64,000 nucleotides of DNA from Cladopsammia gracilis (Eukaryota; Cnidaria; Anthozoa; Scleractinia; Dendrophylliidae), in assembly GCA_022457155.1 (NCBI GenBank), contig JAJGOT010000051.1, positions 1,583,501 through 1,647,500 of the forward strand, written 5' to 3'. The notes below the pieces were generated by a model. The model worked only from the letters and a program-made list of their open reading frames with translations, was not told the origin of the DNA and made no database searches. A program made the translations under genes and the position numbers. Shown here piece by piece: positions 1 to 9,700 of this stretch; positions within the stretch are counted from its first letter, which is position 1, and each line of letters opens with the position of its first letter.

Positions 1-60
1 ATAAATCAAAAAAGTATCATTAAATTTTGATATTCGTTTTATTGATTCATTTAAATTCAT

Positions 61-1831
61 GCAAACTTCTTTAGCAAATCTTGTTTCAAATTTACAACCT
101 GAAGATTTTCTTAATATAAAAAAAGTATATAATAAAATTGAATTGTCAACAAGAAAAGGAGTTTATCCATATGATTATGTTACTTCAATAGATAAATTTC
201 AAAAAACACAATTACCAACAAAATCATAGTTTTATTCAAAACTAAATGATGAAGATATTTCAGACTCTGATTATAATCATGCACTAAAAGTATGGTCAGA
301 ATTCAATTGTCAAACACTTCAAGATTATCATGATTTATATCTTAAATCAGATGTATTATTTCAGCTGATGTTTTTGAAAACTTTCGTAAAACTTGTTTAA
401 AACATTATAAATTAGACCCAGCACATTATTTCACATCACCTGGATTAGCCTGGGATGCTTGTCTTAAAGAAACGAAACAAAGACTTTAATTATTACATGA
501 TTATGATATGTTAATGATGTTTGAAAAAGGAATTAGAGGTGGTATAACTTATATATCAAAAAGATATTCAGAAGCAAATAATAAATATATGAAAAATTAT
601 GATCCTGAAAAAGAATCAAATTTTTTTTCATATTTAGATGCTAATAATTTAAATGGTTGGTCTATGATTCAAAAACTTCCTACTCATGGTTTTAAATGGA
701 TGAAAGATGAAAAACTAACAAAAGAAAATGTAATTAAACTTTTAGAAAGTGAATTACAAATCAAGGTTATATATTTGAAGTTGAACTTGAATATCCAAAG
801 AAATTATGGGATGAACATGATTATCCACTTGCTGTAGAGAAGTTAGATTTTGATGGAGTTAAAAAACTTGTTGGAACTTTTTATAAAAAAAGAAATATGT
901 TATACATTATAAAAATCTTAGACAATGTCTTGAACTTGGACTTAAACTTAAAAAAGTACACAGAGGAATAAGAAGTATTCAATCAGAATGGATGAAACCT
1001 TATATAGAAAAGAATACAGAATTAAGAAAACAATCGAAAAATAGTTTTGAGAAAGACTTTTTTAAATTAATGAATAATTCAGTTTTTGGTAAAACAATTG
1101 TAAACATAAGAAAAAGACAAATTGTAACATTAATAGATAATAAAGAAAAAGCAAGCATATTATCATCAAAACCAAATTTTGATAGATCAACAATATTTGA
1201 TTCTCTTTTAATTGCAATTCATATGAAAAAGACAGAAATATTTTTTAATAAACCAATTTATGTTGGTCAAGCAATTCTTGATTTATCAAAATTACATATG
1301 TATGATTTTCATTATAATTATATTAGAAAGAAATATTGAAATAAAGCTGAATTATTATTTATAGATACAGATTCATTAATGTATGAAATTAAAACAGATG
1401 ATTTTTTATTGTGATATAAGAAAAGACATTAAGAAAAAGTTTGATACAAGTGATTATCCAGAAGATCATGAATCTGTAATTAAAACTGGTGTAAATAAAA
1501 AAATAATAGGAATGTTTAAGGATGAAGCTTGTGGAAAACAGATAACTCATTTTGTGGGATTAAGACCTAAACTTTATTCATTCAAATTTGAAAACGAAAA
1601 AGAAGAAAAGAAATGTAAAGGAATTAAAAAGAATGTGATTAAAAGGGAAATAACATTTGAAGATTATAAGAAATGTTTATTTTCAGAAAAAGAAGAAATG
1701 AGATCAATGAATATAATCAGATGTAAAGATCATGAAATTTACTCAATGAAAATGAATAAAGTAGCATTATCAGCAAATGATGATGAAAGGTTAATTTGTA
1801 AAAATAAAATTAATACTTTAGCATTAAGATA
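61..1831 (+). pseudogene. Decayed family B (protein-primed) DNA polymerase of a Polinton-like/viral-type element
   Basis: The three plus-strand frames together carry most of a protein-primed family B DNA polymerase, the replicase of Polinton/Maverick-like elements and related viruses. Visible landmarks are a motif-A-like YLDANNL (about 640), a conserved block with NNSVFGKT (about 1,075), a motif-C DTDSLMYE (about 1,370) and a C-terminal block with FVGLRPKLYS (about 1,550). The frame is broken by a stop near 228, a frameshift near 360, a stop near 487, frameshifts near 760 and 890, a TGA at 1,337 and a frameshift near 1,400, so it is a dead copy. Base composition is strongly A-rich on this strand, unlike the flanks. 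The N-terminal part probably lies left of the window. Family assignment is from recognised motifs; element class is inferred. Confidence 0.85.
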
Positions 1832-1958
1832 AAAAAATATTACTTTATTTTAAAAGATTTTTTAACTATTATTTCTCTTGAAGAATTTGATAAACTTTGT
1901 CAATATGAAAAATATTTAAATTTAAAAAAAGATTTGAAAAATAAAAAAACAAGTGATA

Positions 1959-2501
1959 ATGTTTACAAATGAAGAAATTGAATTTTATTTTTCAATCTTA
2001 AAGAAATATGAAAAATCATGTAAAAAGAAGAAAAAATCAAAATATGAACATGAAAATTGTAAACATAAAAATAAAGAGGTTATTGATTATTTAGAAATTT
2101 GTTGTGATTGTGGTCTTGAAATTCAAAGAATATTAAATCATGTTGGAGATATATCTCATTGGGAAAGATGTTGTTATAGAAAACAATCAGTCTATCATAG
2201 AAAATATTATTTATAGAAAAAGATTGAAGAAGTTCAGAAAAAGATTGATATTGAAAGTAATTATATTTCAAAGATTAATGAAATACTTTATCAAATTGAT
2301 AATGATAGAATAATCAAGAAAGTAAACGAAAAGTATAAAACAAAAAGAATTATCAATATTATTTTTATTATAAAAAAGATTTTAATTATTCTAGGTTATA
2401 AAAATGTTGATGAAAAGATACCATTAAAAATCTCAGAAGAAACAGAATATTTTTATAATATTTGGTGGGATTTTGTAAAAAAAAGAAATAAAATTATCTA
2501 A
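1959..2501 (+). pseudogene. VLTF3-like zinc-ribbon transcription factor remnant
   Basis: The reading frame after 1,959 has an acidic/Lys-rich start followed by a zinc-ribbon-like spacing, CKHK then CCDCG about 17 residues later. Past an in-frame TAG at 2,214-2,216 the same region continues with KTKRIINIIFIIKKIL and an IPLKISEETEYFYNIW-like segment. This order, ribbon followed by a hydrophobic segment and a W/IC-rich end, matches the poxvirus VLTF3-like late transcription factors that accompany viral-type polymerases in invertebrate genomes. It lies about 130 bp downstream of the polymerase on the same strand, consistent with one element. The internal stop marks it as broken. Family assignment is moderate because no alignment could be run. 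Confidence 0.5.
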
Positions 2502-2545
2502 TGCATAAATAAAGAAATGAATAAAGATTCTGGATTGAAAAATAG

Positions 2546-3136
2546 AAGAATTAGAAGAATTAGAAGAACTAGGAAATGACTTTTTTAAAAAAGAAGAAGA
2601 AACTAAAAAACTAAAACAAAAAAATAAAAAACTAAATGAAACGTTTCAAAAAAAACTAAATGAAACGTATCAAAAACTAAACCATAATGAAGAATATAAT
2701 GAAATTATTAAAAAAATAGATGAAGAAATAGAAGATGAAGAAAACGAAGAAGAAAAAGAAAAAGAAGGAAAAGTTACAAATGAAGAAATAATTATTGATT
2801 TATTAGAAGAAACTGATGATGAATTATTAAAAGAAATTGTAAATGAGAGAAGAAAATTAAAAAGACATCCTGTATGTTTTACATTTGAAGATGAAGTAAA
2901 TCAATTGAAAAGATTAATTAAAAATTATAAATTATCAAAAAAATTTAAAGATTTTATGTATTATCTTTTAGAGAGAGATGTAAAACGAGGATTAGATACT
3001 GTTGTATGTAATGAAAGTCATTATGATAAAAAAATTTCTTGATGGAGTTGATAAATATTTTGATAAATATTTTAATAGAGTTAGTAGTTTTGAAGAATAT
3101 GTAGATTATTACATGGATAAATTAAATTATCATTAA
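2546..3136 (+). pseudogene. Lys/Glu-rich coiled-coil-like protein of the Polinton-like element (frameshifted)
   Basis: An open frame runs from about 2,546 to a TGA at 3,039-3,041. A one-base shift in the A-run just before it restores a frame that continues through LDGVDKYFDKYF-like sequence to TAA at 3,134-3,136. The first half is almost entirely E, K, L and N and looks like a coiled coil. The second half (about 2,860 on) is more ordinary, with HPVCFTFEDEV and a helix-rich tail. No ATG starts the open part; a TGA lies directly before it, so the start is lost or shifted. I do not recognise the family. Position and composition tie it to the neighbouring polymerase element. Confidence 0.45.
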
Positions 3137-3181
3137 TTTTAATACTTTTTAGTATTAATTTTTTTTTGCTGGAATTTATAA

Positions 3182-3390
3182 TTATTTCCATTCTTTTTTA
3201 TATTTCTTTTCCATTTTTATTGAAGTAGGTGTTAAATCAATCATTTCTTGATCTAAAAGCTTCATCTCTGATATAAACTTTTGATAATCAAACTCACCAC
3301 CTCTCATTGCAGTTCGTAAATTAGTCAATACTTTTTCATAAGTTGTAAATCCAAATTTAACCATATCTAATTTACCTTTGTAATTTTTAC
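3182..3390 (-). pseudogene. C-terminal part of a split hydrophobic protein of the Polinton-like element
   Basis: On the minus strand the frame from 3,390 to the TAA at 3,184-3,182 encodes a basic/amphipathic tail with the segments DMVKFGFTTYEKVLTNLR and GGEFDYQKF. It is preceded by low-complexity residues encoded by 51-bp repeats, which are not part of the original gene. The other half of the gene lies at 4,837-4,959 on the same strand (hydrophobic N-terminus). The two halves are separated by about 1.45 kb of tandem repeats. Related hydrophobic-plus-basic proteins occur in viral-type elements of cnidarian genomes; a virion or membrane role is only a guess. Confidence 0.5.
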
Positions 3391-3540
3391 TCATGCGCGT
3401 AGCGGCATGAGGTAAGGTTTCGGCTCCGTTTTTCTTGTTACTCATGCGCGTAGCGGCATGAGGTAAGGTTTCGGCTCCGTTTTTCTTGTTATTACTCATG
3501 CGCGTAGCGGCATGAGTTATAAAATGGGCTCTGTTTTTCT
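3385..3540. repeat. Three 51-54-bp direct repeats
   Basis: A unit beginning ACTCATGCGCGTAGCGGCAT recurs at about 3,391, 3,442 and 3,496. The first two copies are nearly identical; the third diverges after GCATGAG. The unit contains a short inverted pair (CTCATGC/GCATGAG) and leads directly into the larger TATA-bearing repeats to its right. Confidence 0.85.
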
Positions 3541-4836
3541 TTTTTTTTATTATTATTATTATTTTTTTTTTTGGTGTCACGATTTTGCATGCAAATTTAT
3601 GCACGCATATTTTAAATTGGCACTTCCGGTTCATAGACTTCCTGTTTAGTGACTTCCGGCTACTCCCACTTCCGGTAAAACAGCGTTAGTGAAGTGTCAC
3701 GACAGCATCTCCTACAACCCTCCTTACATTACTAATGTTCATGTAAGGTATATATAAGACGTAGAACAATCACTGGCTTCATTGTGGTACAGCTTTCATG
3801 TCCACAACATTCAATAGTAAACAACGTGGTTTGCAGGAACGATGACTGAATGAAAGGAGTAACTCTTCTTCATATCGGACATCTTCTTATCATGTTTAAA
3901 ATATATCATAAAACTTTCGTACGCATGCGCATGAGTATAGGCTGCTTGCAGCCTCTTGTTTTTATTATTTTTATTTTTTGTGTCACGATTTTGCATGCAA
4001 ATTTATGCACGCATATTTTAAATTGTACACTTCCGGTTTATTGCTTTGCCACTACACTTCCTGTTTAGTAACTTCCGGCTACTCTCACTTCCGGTTAAAG
4101 AACGTTACTCAAGTGTCACGACAGCGTCTCCTACAACCCTACTTACATTAGCAATGTTCATGTTTGGTATATATAAGACTTAGAAGAATCATTCCCTTCA
4201 TTGTGGTACAGCCTTCATTTCCAAAACAATCAAAAGTAAACAACGTGGTTTGCAGGAACGATGACTGAACGAAAAGAGTACTCTTCGCCCTGTCGGGCAT
4301 CTTCTTATCATGTTTATCTATGTTTATTTATGTTTATCATGTTTAAAATATATTATAAAACTAACTTACGCATGCGCATGAGTAAAGGCTGCTAGGAGCC
4401 TCTTGTTATTATTTTAATTATTATTATTTTTATTTTTTGTGTCACGATTTTGCATGCAAATTTATGCACGCATATTTTAAATTGTACACTTCCGGTTCAT
4501 AGCTTTGCCACTACACTTCCTGTTTAGTGACTTTCGGCTACTCTCACTTCCGATAAAAGAGCGTTACTCAAGTGTCACAACAGCGTCTCCTACAACCCTA
4601 CTCACATTAGCAATGTTCATGTTTGGTATATATAAGACTAAGAAGAATCATTCCCTTCATTGTGGTACAGCCTTCATTTCCAAAACAATCAATAGTAAAC
4701 AACGTGGTTTGCAGGAACGATGACTGAATGAAAGGAGTACTCTTCGCCAGTCGGACATCTTCTTATCATGTTTAAAATATATCATGAAACTAACTTACGC
4801 ATGCGCATGAGTATAGGCTGCTAGGAGCCTCTTGTT
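3541..4836 (+). repeat. Three tandem 400-460-bp repeats, each with a TATA box and ETS-like sites
   Basis: Units start with GTCACGATTTTGCATGCAAA at 3,576, 3,982 and 4,441, so spacing is 406 and 459 bp. Each has several CACTTCCGG or ACTTCCTG motifs (ETS-type core GGAA on the other strand), a second GTCACGACAGC-like element, a strong TATATATAAGAC box (about 3,749, 4,168, 4,627) and a downstream block with AACGTGGTTTGCAGGAACGA. Units end with a GCATGCGCATGAGT hairpin, a GGCTGCTAGGAGCCTCTTGT block and an AT-rich stretch. The array sits inside a minus-strand gene. It could be tandem LTR-like or promoter-like units; no coding frame was found. Confidence 0.8.
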
Positions 4837-4959
4837 CATTTCATGAAATGTTTTTAAAAGTATTCCAGCTGTTGTTAATACACCTAGGAGAATAGGGTTT
4901 AAGGTTATTCCACCTGTGATAATACCGACTGAAGCTAGTGAAACAGAGAGGATATTCAT
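4837..4959 (-). pseudogene. N-terminal hydrophobic half of the split Polinton-like element protein
   Basis: The minus-strand frame opens with ATG at 4,959-4,957 and encodes a Gly/Leu/Ile-rich hydrophobic segment (SVGIITGGITLNPILLG) followed by KTFHEMNK, then runs into the TATA-bearing tandem repeats. Its continuation is the frame ending at 3,182. The hydrophobic stretch is about 30 residues long, enough for one or two membrane segments. It is probably unable to produce its original protein because of the insertion. Confidence 0.5.
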
Positions 4960-5148
4960 AATATAATTTATTTTTTTGTATTTATTTTGACTTTTTTATA
5001 TATATCCATGTTTTTTTATGGTAAAAAGAGTATAAATCTTTTATTTGTTGGATTTTCTCAGGATTTAAAGTTGAAGCTATATGATTGAATTCGAATATAT
5101 CTTTTTGTTGTGTGTTTTTATTCATTAATGATTTCATTCTTTTAATGT

Positions 5149-5757
5149 TCATTTTATTATATAATTATAAAAAAATATCATTGTAATTGAAATAATAAGC
5201 AAAAAAACACCATTATCTTGTGTAATGTTTTGATTTGTACCTTTTTTATAAATCTCAATCCATAATACATTATGTTTTAATAGTGAAATACCACTGATAA
5301 AATATTGTCTCCGAATATTTTCTGTTGATCTTATTATTTGTCTGTTTGATGTTTGTCCATTACTATTTATTTTTAAAGTGATTTGATAATCATTACTGGT
5401 TTGTCCATAAAAATAACAAGTAATCTCTTTCAAACGGCAATTATAAGGTATTATTTGAAAAGGAGTTATATTATTTAAAAATATACGATTATGATGTTTA
5501 GTTTTATTACAATAACCAGTAATGAAAAATGAGGAATTAATAAAGTGATTATTCATTTCAATATTTGTCTGCATTACCATGTCTCCATTTTCAAAAATAA
5601 AGGGTGCATCATACACACTTGAATCAACATCTGCTACATAATTTTTAACACCATAAATTATAAGATGTGCATGTCCTTGATTACGCATTTCAGATGTTCC
5701 TTGACATTTTAAATCTAAATATATATACTCAGGTGGTGAAATACGATATTTATGCAT
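5149..5757 (-). CDS. 202-residue hypothetical protein with C-terminal membrane segment, Polinton-like element
   Basis: An uninterrupted minus-strand frame of 202 codons starts at ATG 5,757 and ends at 5,149. It is Asn/Ile-rich and mostly beta-like. It contains AHLIIYGVKNYVADVDSS and GDMVMQTNIEMNNHFI; the latter resembles the MN-N-I repeat start seen in phage and viral fibre or shaft proteins. A run of hydrophobic residues (VFLLIISITMIFFYNYI) at the extreme C-terminus looks like a membrane anchor. It lies 190 bp beyond the hydrophobic gene and shares its strand, so both probably belong to the same element. A structural (fibre or decoration) role is a low-confidence inference. It is the only intact frame of this element. 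Confidence 0.55.
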   Translation of the reverse strand: MHKYRISPPEYIYLDLKCQGTSEMRNQGHAHLIIYGVKNYVADVDSSVYDAPFIFENGDMVMQTNIEMNNHFINSSFFITGYCNKTKHHNRIFLNNITPFQIIPYNCRLKEITCYFYGQTSNDYQITLKINSNGQTSNRQIIRSTENIRRQYFISGISLLKHNVLWIEIYKKGTNQNITQDNGVFLLIISITMIFFYNYIIK

Positions 5758-5759
5758 GT

Positions 5760-6200
5760 GAATAATTGATCTTGTATAATTAGAAAATTGTTTTGTTGAT
5801 TGTTGATGTTCACTTTACTTGTAAAGTATAGTTAACTACAAGAGCTTAGCATTATGGACTGTCAACTTATCTTGGCCACAGAGGCGCTATTTAATCGACA
5901 TACGTGTTACAAACATTCCAATGAACTTGATATCCAAATAATGGATGCTATCAACGGCATTATCTTGGCATCTTTATCAGCACTTAGTGCCCATGTCAAT
6001 CGTTCTTATCACTTACAATTGCATGCTTACACTTTATTCTAATGTTACCAGTGTAGCCATCTGTGGCATATCAGGTCTCCAATGAACAGTACTTATGTGC
6101 ATGTGCTTTTTTATACACCAGTCTTTGTACTAGTAGCACGCTAGACACGCTATCTATTTTCCCTTGTAAGTTCGTTCCTTTTTTTTCACTGGACCGAAGC
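5760..6200. other. Junction between Polinton-like element and DIRS element, no gene seen
   Basis: AT-rich sequence up to about 5,835 fades into more balanced DNA. No terminal repeat of the Polinton-like element could be recognised here, and the short frames in this stretch look like chance. Confidence 0.5.
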
Positions 6201-6728
6201 ATGCCTCGTGCAACCAGAAATGGTCGCCGTGTTCCCAGTACAGTCAATCCGACATCCATGGAGCTCGGCCAACTGTTGGCTTTACCGCGCCAGAGCTTGG
6301 TGTTGTTAGCTTCAGCTCGCCATCTCGTGGCAACTGGCTCAAAGGCGCGTCTCGCCGAACGAATTCACGAATTTGACCACGCTATTCCACCACCCGCTGG
6401 CTCCTCCGACGCTACTGGTTTAAACAATGTTCCTCCAGCTCCCTTAACGATTAACGTGAGTGATACTCCTACACCAGCGACCGCCTTTTCTGAGGTGCAA
6501 ATCACCCAGCTTCGATCGCTCATCTCGGCTGCCGTTCACAGCGAGCGCGTTGACTTTCAGCAACGTCCAGGTCTGGTCGAAAGATCACTGCTTTCTCCTG
6601 CAACTCCACAACAACAACTTCCTTCGACGACCATCCAAGCTGGTCCGCAAAATCTTTCAAACAACCCCGCGATTAACGCTTCAACAGGAACCGAACAACA
6701 TGGCGTCAGGCCATCAATAACACGGTAG
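6201..6728 (+). pseudogene. DIRS-type retrotransposon Gag, N-terminal half with SAP-like motif
   Basis: From ATG at 6,201 the frame encodes a basic start (PRATRNGRRVPS), then a SAP-like helix-turn-helix (MELGQLLALPRQ, followed by ARHLVATGSKARLAERIHEF) and a Pro/Ser/Thr-rich linker. SAP-type starts are usual for the gag-like protein of cnidarian DIRS elements. The frame stops at TAG 6,726-6,728, directly before an inverted-repeat element that begins at 6,736. The rest of the gene resumes near 7,570. The copy is therefore interrupted and inactive. Confidence 0.65.
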
Positions 6729-6735
6729 AGACTTG

Positions 6736-7444
6736 GGGCGCTTTCCATTGAACCAAAAATTCCGGAAATTCCGGGTTGGGAAGCGAATGGAACGTAAATT
6801 TCCCGGAATAAAATTCCGGAATTTTAGGACAACCTCGCGAGGTTGTCCTAAAATTCCGAAAAATCGGAACAACCGGAAAATACCGTTCCATTCGACCATT
6901 CCTGCTCGGCCCAGGGTTTCTCTGAGCCGGAATCGAACGTGTCCACATAGTCAAGATGGCGTCTCAATATCAGTGCACGGCGTGTTTGTTTTTCACCGAA
7001 AGCTTACAGCTCTTACGTGAGCATGATTGCTCACGTAACAGCTAGTACAACAGCAGAAATGGCCACAAGCTAGGACTGGTAAGTAGCACAGAATGTTTAT
7101 AAGCTTATGTATTAAACGAATGTAATAAGTCACGAGCACAAAGTAGTCGCTGACTCAAGTTTTAAAACTTCCTTCGCATGTAACAGCTAGCTGCACGGAA
7201 AACAATAATATCATCGTTTTCGCTTAAAATATCGTTCGTTTTAACTTCAGAGTCATCGAACAACTTCAAAGCAAGTAAAAGAGGCAACGAGTCCGCCATT
7301 TGTTTTGCTTTGGTTTATTTTGTATTTTCGCGCGAAACTTGGAACGTGATGGCCTGCAACAACCAACCGAAAAATGCTGTTCCATTCGCCACACGGAATA
7401 CCCGGAATTTCAAACCGGAATTTTTGGTCGAATGGAAAGCACCC
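6736..7444. mobile_element. 709-bp inverted-repeat DNA element inserted in the DIRS gag
   Basis: The ends match as inverted repeats: GGGCGCTTTCCATTGAACC at the left and, read from the right end, GGGTGCTTTCCATTCGACC, both followed by AAAAATTCCGG. The flanks ACTTG and TTGAT share TTG, a possible 3-bp target duplication as in PIF/Harbinger-like elements. Inside lies a perfect 40-bp palindrome (6,818-6,857) and a short zinc-finger-like frame (6,956-7,045). No transposase was found, so it is non-autonomous. Confidence 0.75.
6956..7045 (+). CDS. 29-residue zinc-finger-like open frame inside the inverted-repeat element
   Basis: ATG in a good context (AAGATGG) opens a 29-codon frame with a C-x2-C ... 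H-x2-C arrangement (QCTACLFF ... REHDC) ending in TAG. A possible splice donor (CGTGAG) overlaps the frame at about 7,015, so it may be the first exon of a lost transposase-associated gene. Chance cannot be excluded for something this short. Confidence 0.25.
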   Translation: MASQYQCTACLFFTESLQLLREHDCSRNS

Positions 7445-7572
7445 TTGATTCCATGACTCAAAAGGAGGTCGCGGTGCCCAGCGGTTTTAGTAAAAACAAG
7501 GTTTGGGTGGGGGTGCTCAGTCTCGCGGGCTCAAAAACCTCCTTTTGAGCTATAGAATCTAGCCATTTCCCA

Positions 7573-8404
7573 ATAAATACTTGGTCCCAATCCCCCAGCA
7601 GCCAACTCGGTGGGAACGCCTGGCTCTTTTGCCCCTACTCACAATCTACCATCCCTTCTGCAAAAAATATTACAGCGGATCACCAAACGTGAGTACATTG
7701 ATTTTGCTGATTTATTGACCGACAACTTGTATCCTCACCCATCTCTGACCACACAGAATCAGTATAAATTAGAGGTCAACCCCCAAGACCCCTCAGCCTT
7801 GGCTATTGTCCCCTCCCAACAACGCAAACACCGGGTTGATGGCCTTCATTCCTGGTTGGAGGCCTGGAACATTTACCTGCGTACCATACTTCACCACTTC
7901 CCTCTCCTGGCCCCCGAACTCCTGGCCTACCAGGACCAGATCTGCAAATTCAGCAGGAAGTTTAGAGCGTCTGCATGGATAATGTATGACACTGCCTTCC
8001 GCTACAAGGCCGCCTCTAACCCGTCACTGCCTTGGGGCACAATCAACGACCAGCTCTACAACGACATCTTGAAAGAGCAAACACTCCCCTTATGCATCTC
8101 TTGTCACTCTTACGGCCATCGCACCATTAATTGTCCCACTCGTTCCCAGGTCAATCAGTCCTTTCGTCGCCCCCCAGCCCAAGCCCCACCATTCACCTAT
8201 GGGTCAGCCTCCACCACAACCAGTACCCCTAAGCCACCCGTCAACACTCAGCAGCCCAACCTCTCAGCCCCTTCGCCAAACTTCACCTGCCGGGATTTCA
8301 ACCGCCGTTTCTGCCGTCGCGTTAACTGCCAATTCCTACACATTTGCAGTAACCAAGGCTGCGGCAGCACCCACCTCCGTACCCAGTGTCCTAAAGGAGT
8401 ATAA
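7573..8404 (+). pseudogene. DIRS-type Gag, C-terminal half with CCHC zinc knuckle
   Basis: The open frame (from about 7,573, no ATG) encodes the central Gag fold with WLEAWNIYLRTILHHFP and a RASAWIMYDTAFRYKAA block typical of cnidarian DIRS Gag. A CCHC knuckle follows (CISCHSYGHRTINCP, about 8,097). After a Pro/Ser linker there is a Cys-rich segment CRDFNRRFCRRVNCQFLHIC (about 8,287). It ends at a TAA just after 8,400. This is the continuation of the frame starting at 6,201; the 709-bp element and about 130 bp lie between. Gag packages element RNA; the zinc knuckle binds nucleic acid. The copy is inactive because of the split. Confidence 0.75.
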
Positions 8405-8448
8405 TAACTTTCCATACAGTCCTTCCCACCTTCCCCCCCTCAACGCCC

Positions 8449-9521
8449 GTGTGCATTCCCACTTTGGCCCAAGAATTAAAACACTATCCTGACCGAAAAT
8501 TTGCTACAGATCTGGTCCATGACCTTCAGTTCGGCTGTCGTATCGGTTGCCAGGGTCCTCGTTACCACAGAATTACCCCAAATCTAAAATCTACTCTCCT
8601 TCACCCCGAAGCAGTTACCGAGGCTTTCCATAAAGAGATCAGTAGGGGCCATACAGCAGGTCCCTTCTCTTCTCTTCCCCTCCCAACCCTGCAGTGCTCA
8701 CCCCTGGGGGTTGTTCTTAAAAAGGATGGTTCCTGGCGTATCATCATGGATCTCTCCTCGCCCCGGGGCTCTTCCATCAATGACTTTATCAGTAAAGAGG
8801 ATTACACCCTACATTATGCTACCTTTGACCAAGCCCTAGCCTAGTAGCTTCATTTGGCACCGGTGCACTAATGGCTAAGCTCGACCTCAAGCACGCCTTT
8901 CGCTTATGTCCTGTGTCCCCCATCGACTGGGTCCTCCTTGGTATGCATTGGGAGGAAAAATTCTACGTGGATCTTCGCCTACCTTTCGGCCTTCGTTCCT
9001 CGCCGTTCCTATTTAATCGTTTAGCCGATGCCTTTGAGTGGATACTAAAGAACAATTATTCTATCCAAGCTCTCATGCACTACTTCGACGACTACTTTAC
9101 CGTAGGTCCACCATTGTCACCACTATGTGCATCTCAAGTCCAAACCATGGTTAAAACAGCTGACCGCCTAGGCATTCCCTTGGCCCCTGACAAACTCGAG
9201 GGTCCAACCATTCGGCTGGTGTTTCTTGGTATACTAATTGACTCCAACCTCATGGAATGCTCTTTACCTCCCGATAAACTCTCTGAGCTACTAGCCGAAC
9301 TTCAAGCCTGGTGTTCTCGTAAAAAATGCATCAAAAGGGAACTCTTCTCCCTCATCGGTAAACTTAACTTTGCCTGTCGGATCATCCCAGCTGGTCGCAT
9401 CTTTCTCCGGCGCTTGATTGACCTGAGTACAACTGCTCATCTTCCCCACCATCACATATCGCTCAACAAAGAAGCTCGTCTAGACATAGCTTGGTGGCTG
9501 AAGTTCTTGCCTCTTCATTGA
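8449..9521 (+). pseudogene. DIRS-type reverse transcriptase (frameshifted)
   Basis: Two frames, 8,449-8,844 and 8,871-9,521, form one reverse transcriptase. The first carries PLGVVLKKDGSWRIIMDLSS, the second MAKLDLKHAFRLCPV (motif A with D), LPFGLRSSPFLFNRLADAFE and the YFDDYF active site, followed by a thumb region with FLGILIDSN. A frameshift at about 8,840 and adjacent stops break it. The YFDD box and KLDLKHAFR motif are typical of DIRS/Ngaro-type polymerases. It lies directly after the gag frame in another frame. Confidence 0.85.
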
Positions 9522-9700
9522 TGCTTCTGGAGACCTTGGTTTTGGCATTTTTTTTTTTCAAGGCCAAGGGCTCAATAACCTGTTGGATCGCTTCATCCAG
9601 TGGAAGGAGCTATACCCCATAGCTCTTGCCTGCCTCCTCTTGGGTCCATTTGTGGAGGGGCAAGAAACTCTTATTTCACTGTGACAACCAATCTATTGTG
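9522..9700 (+). pseudogene. DIRS-type RNase H fragment, truncated
   Basis: Downstream of the reverse transcriptase, broken frames encode GLNNLLDRFIQWKELYPIA and LLFHCDNQSIVD, the region expected to follow the polymerase. Similarity stops near 9,700. No tyrosine recombinase is visible, so the element is truncated at its 3' end. Confidence 0.6.
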
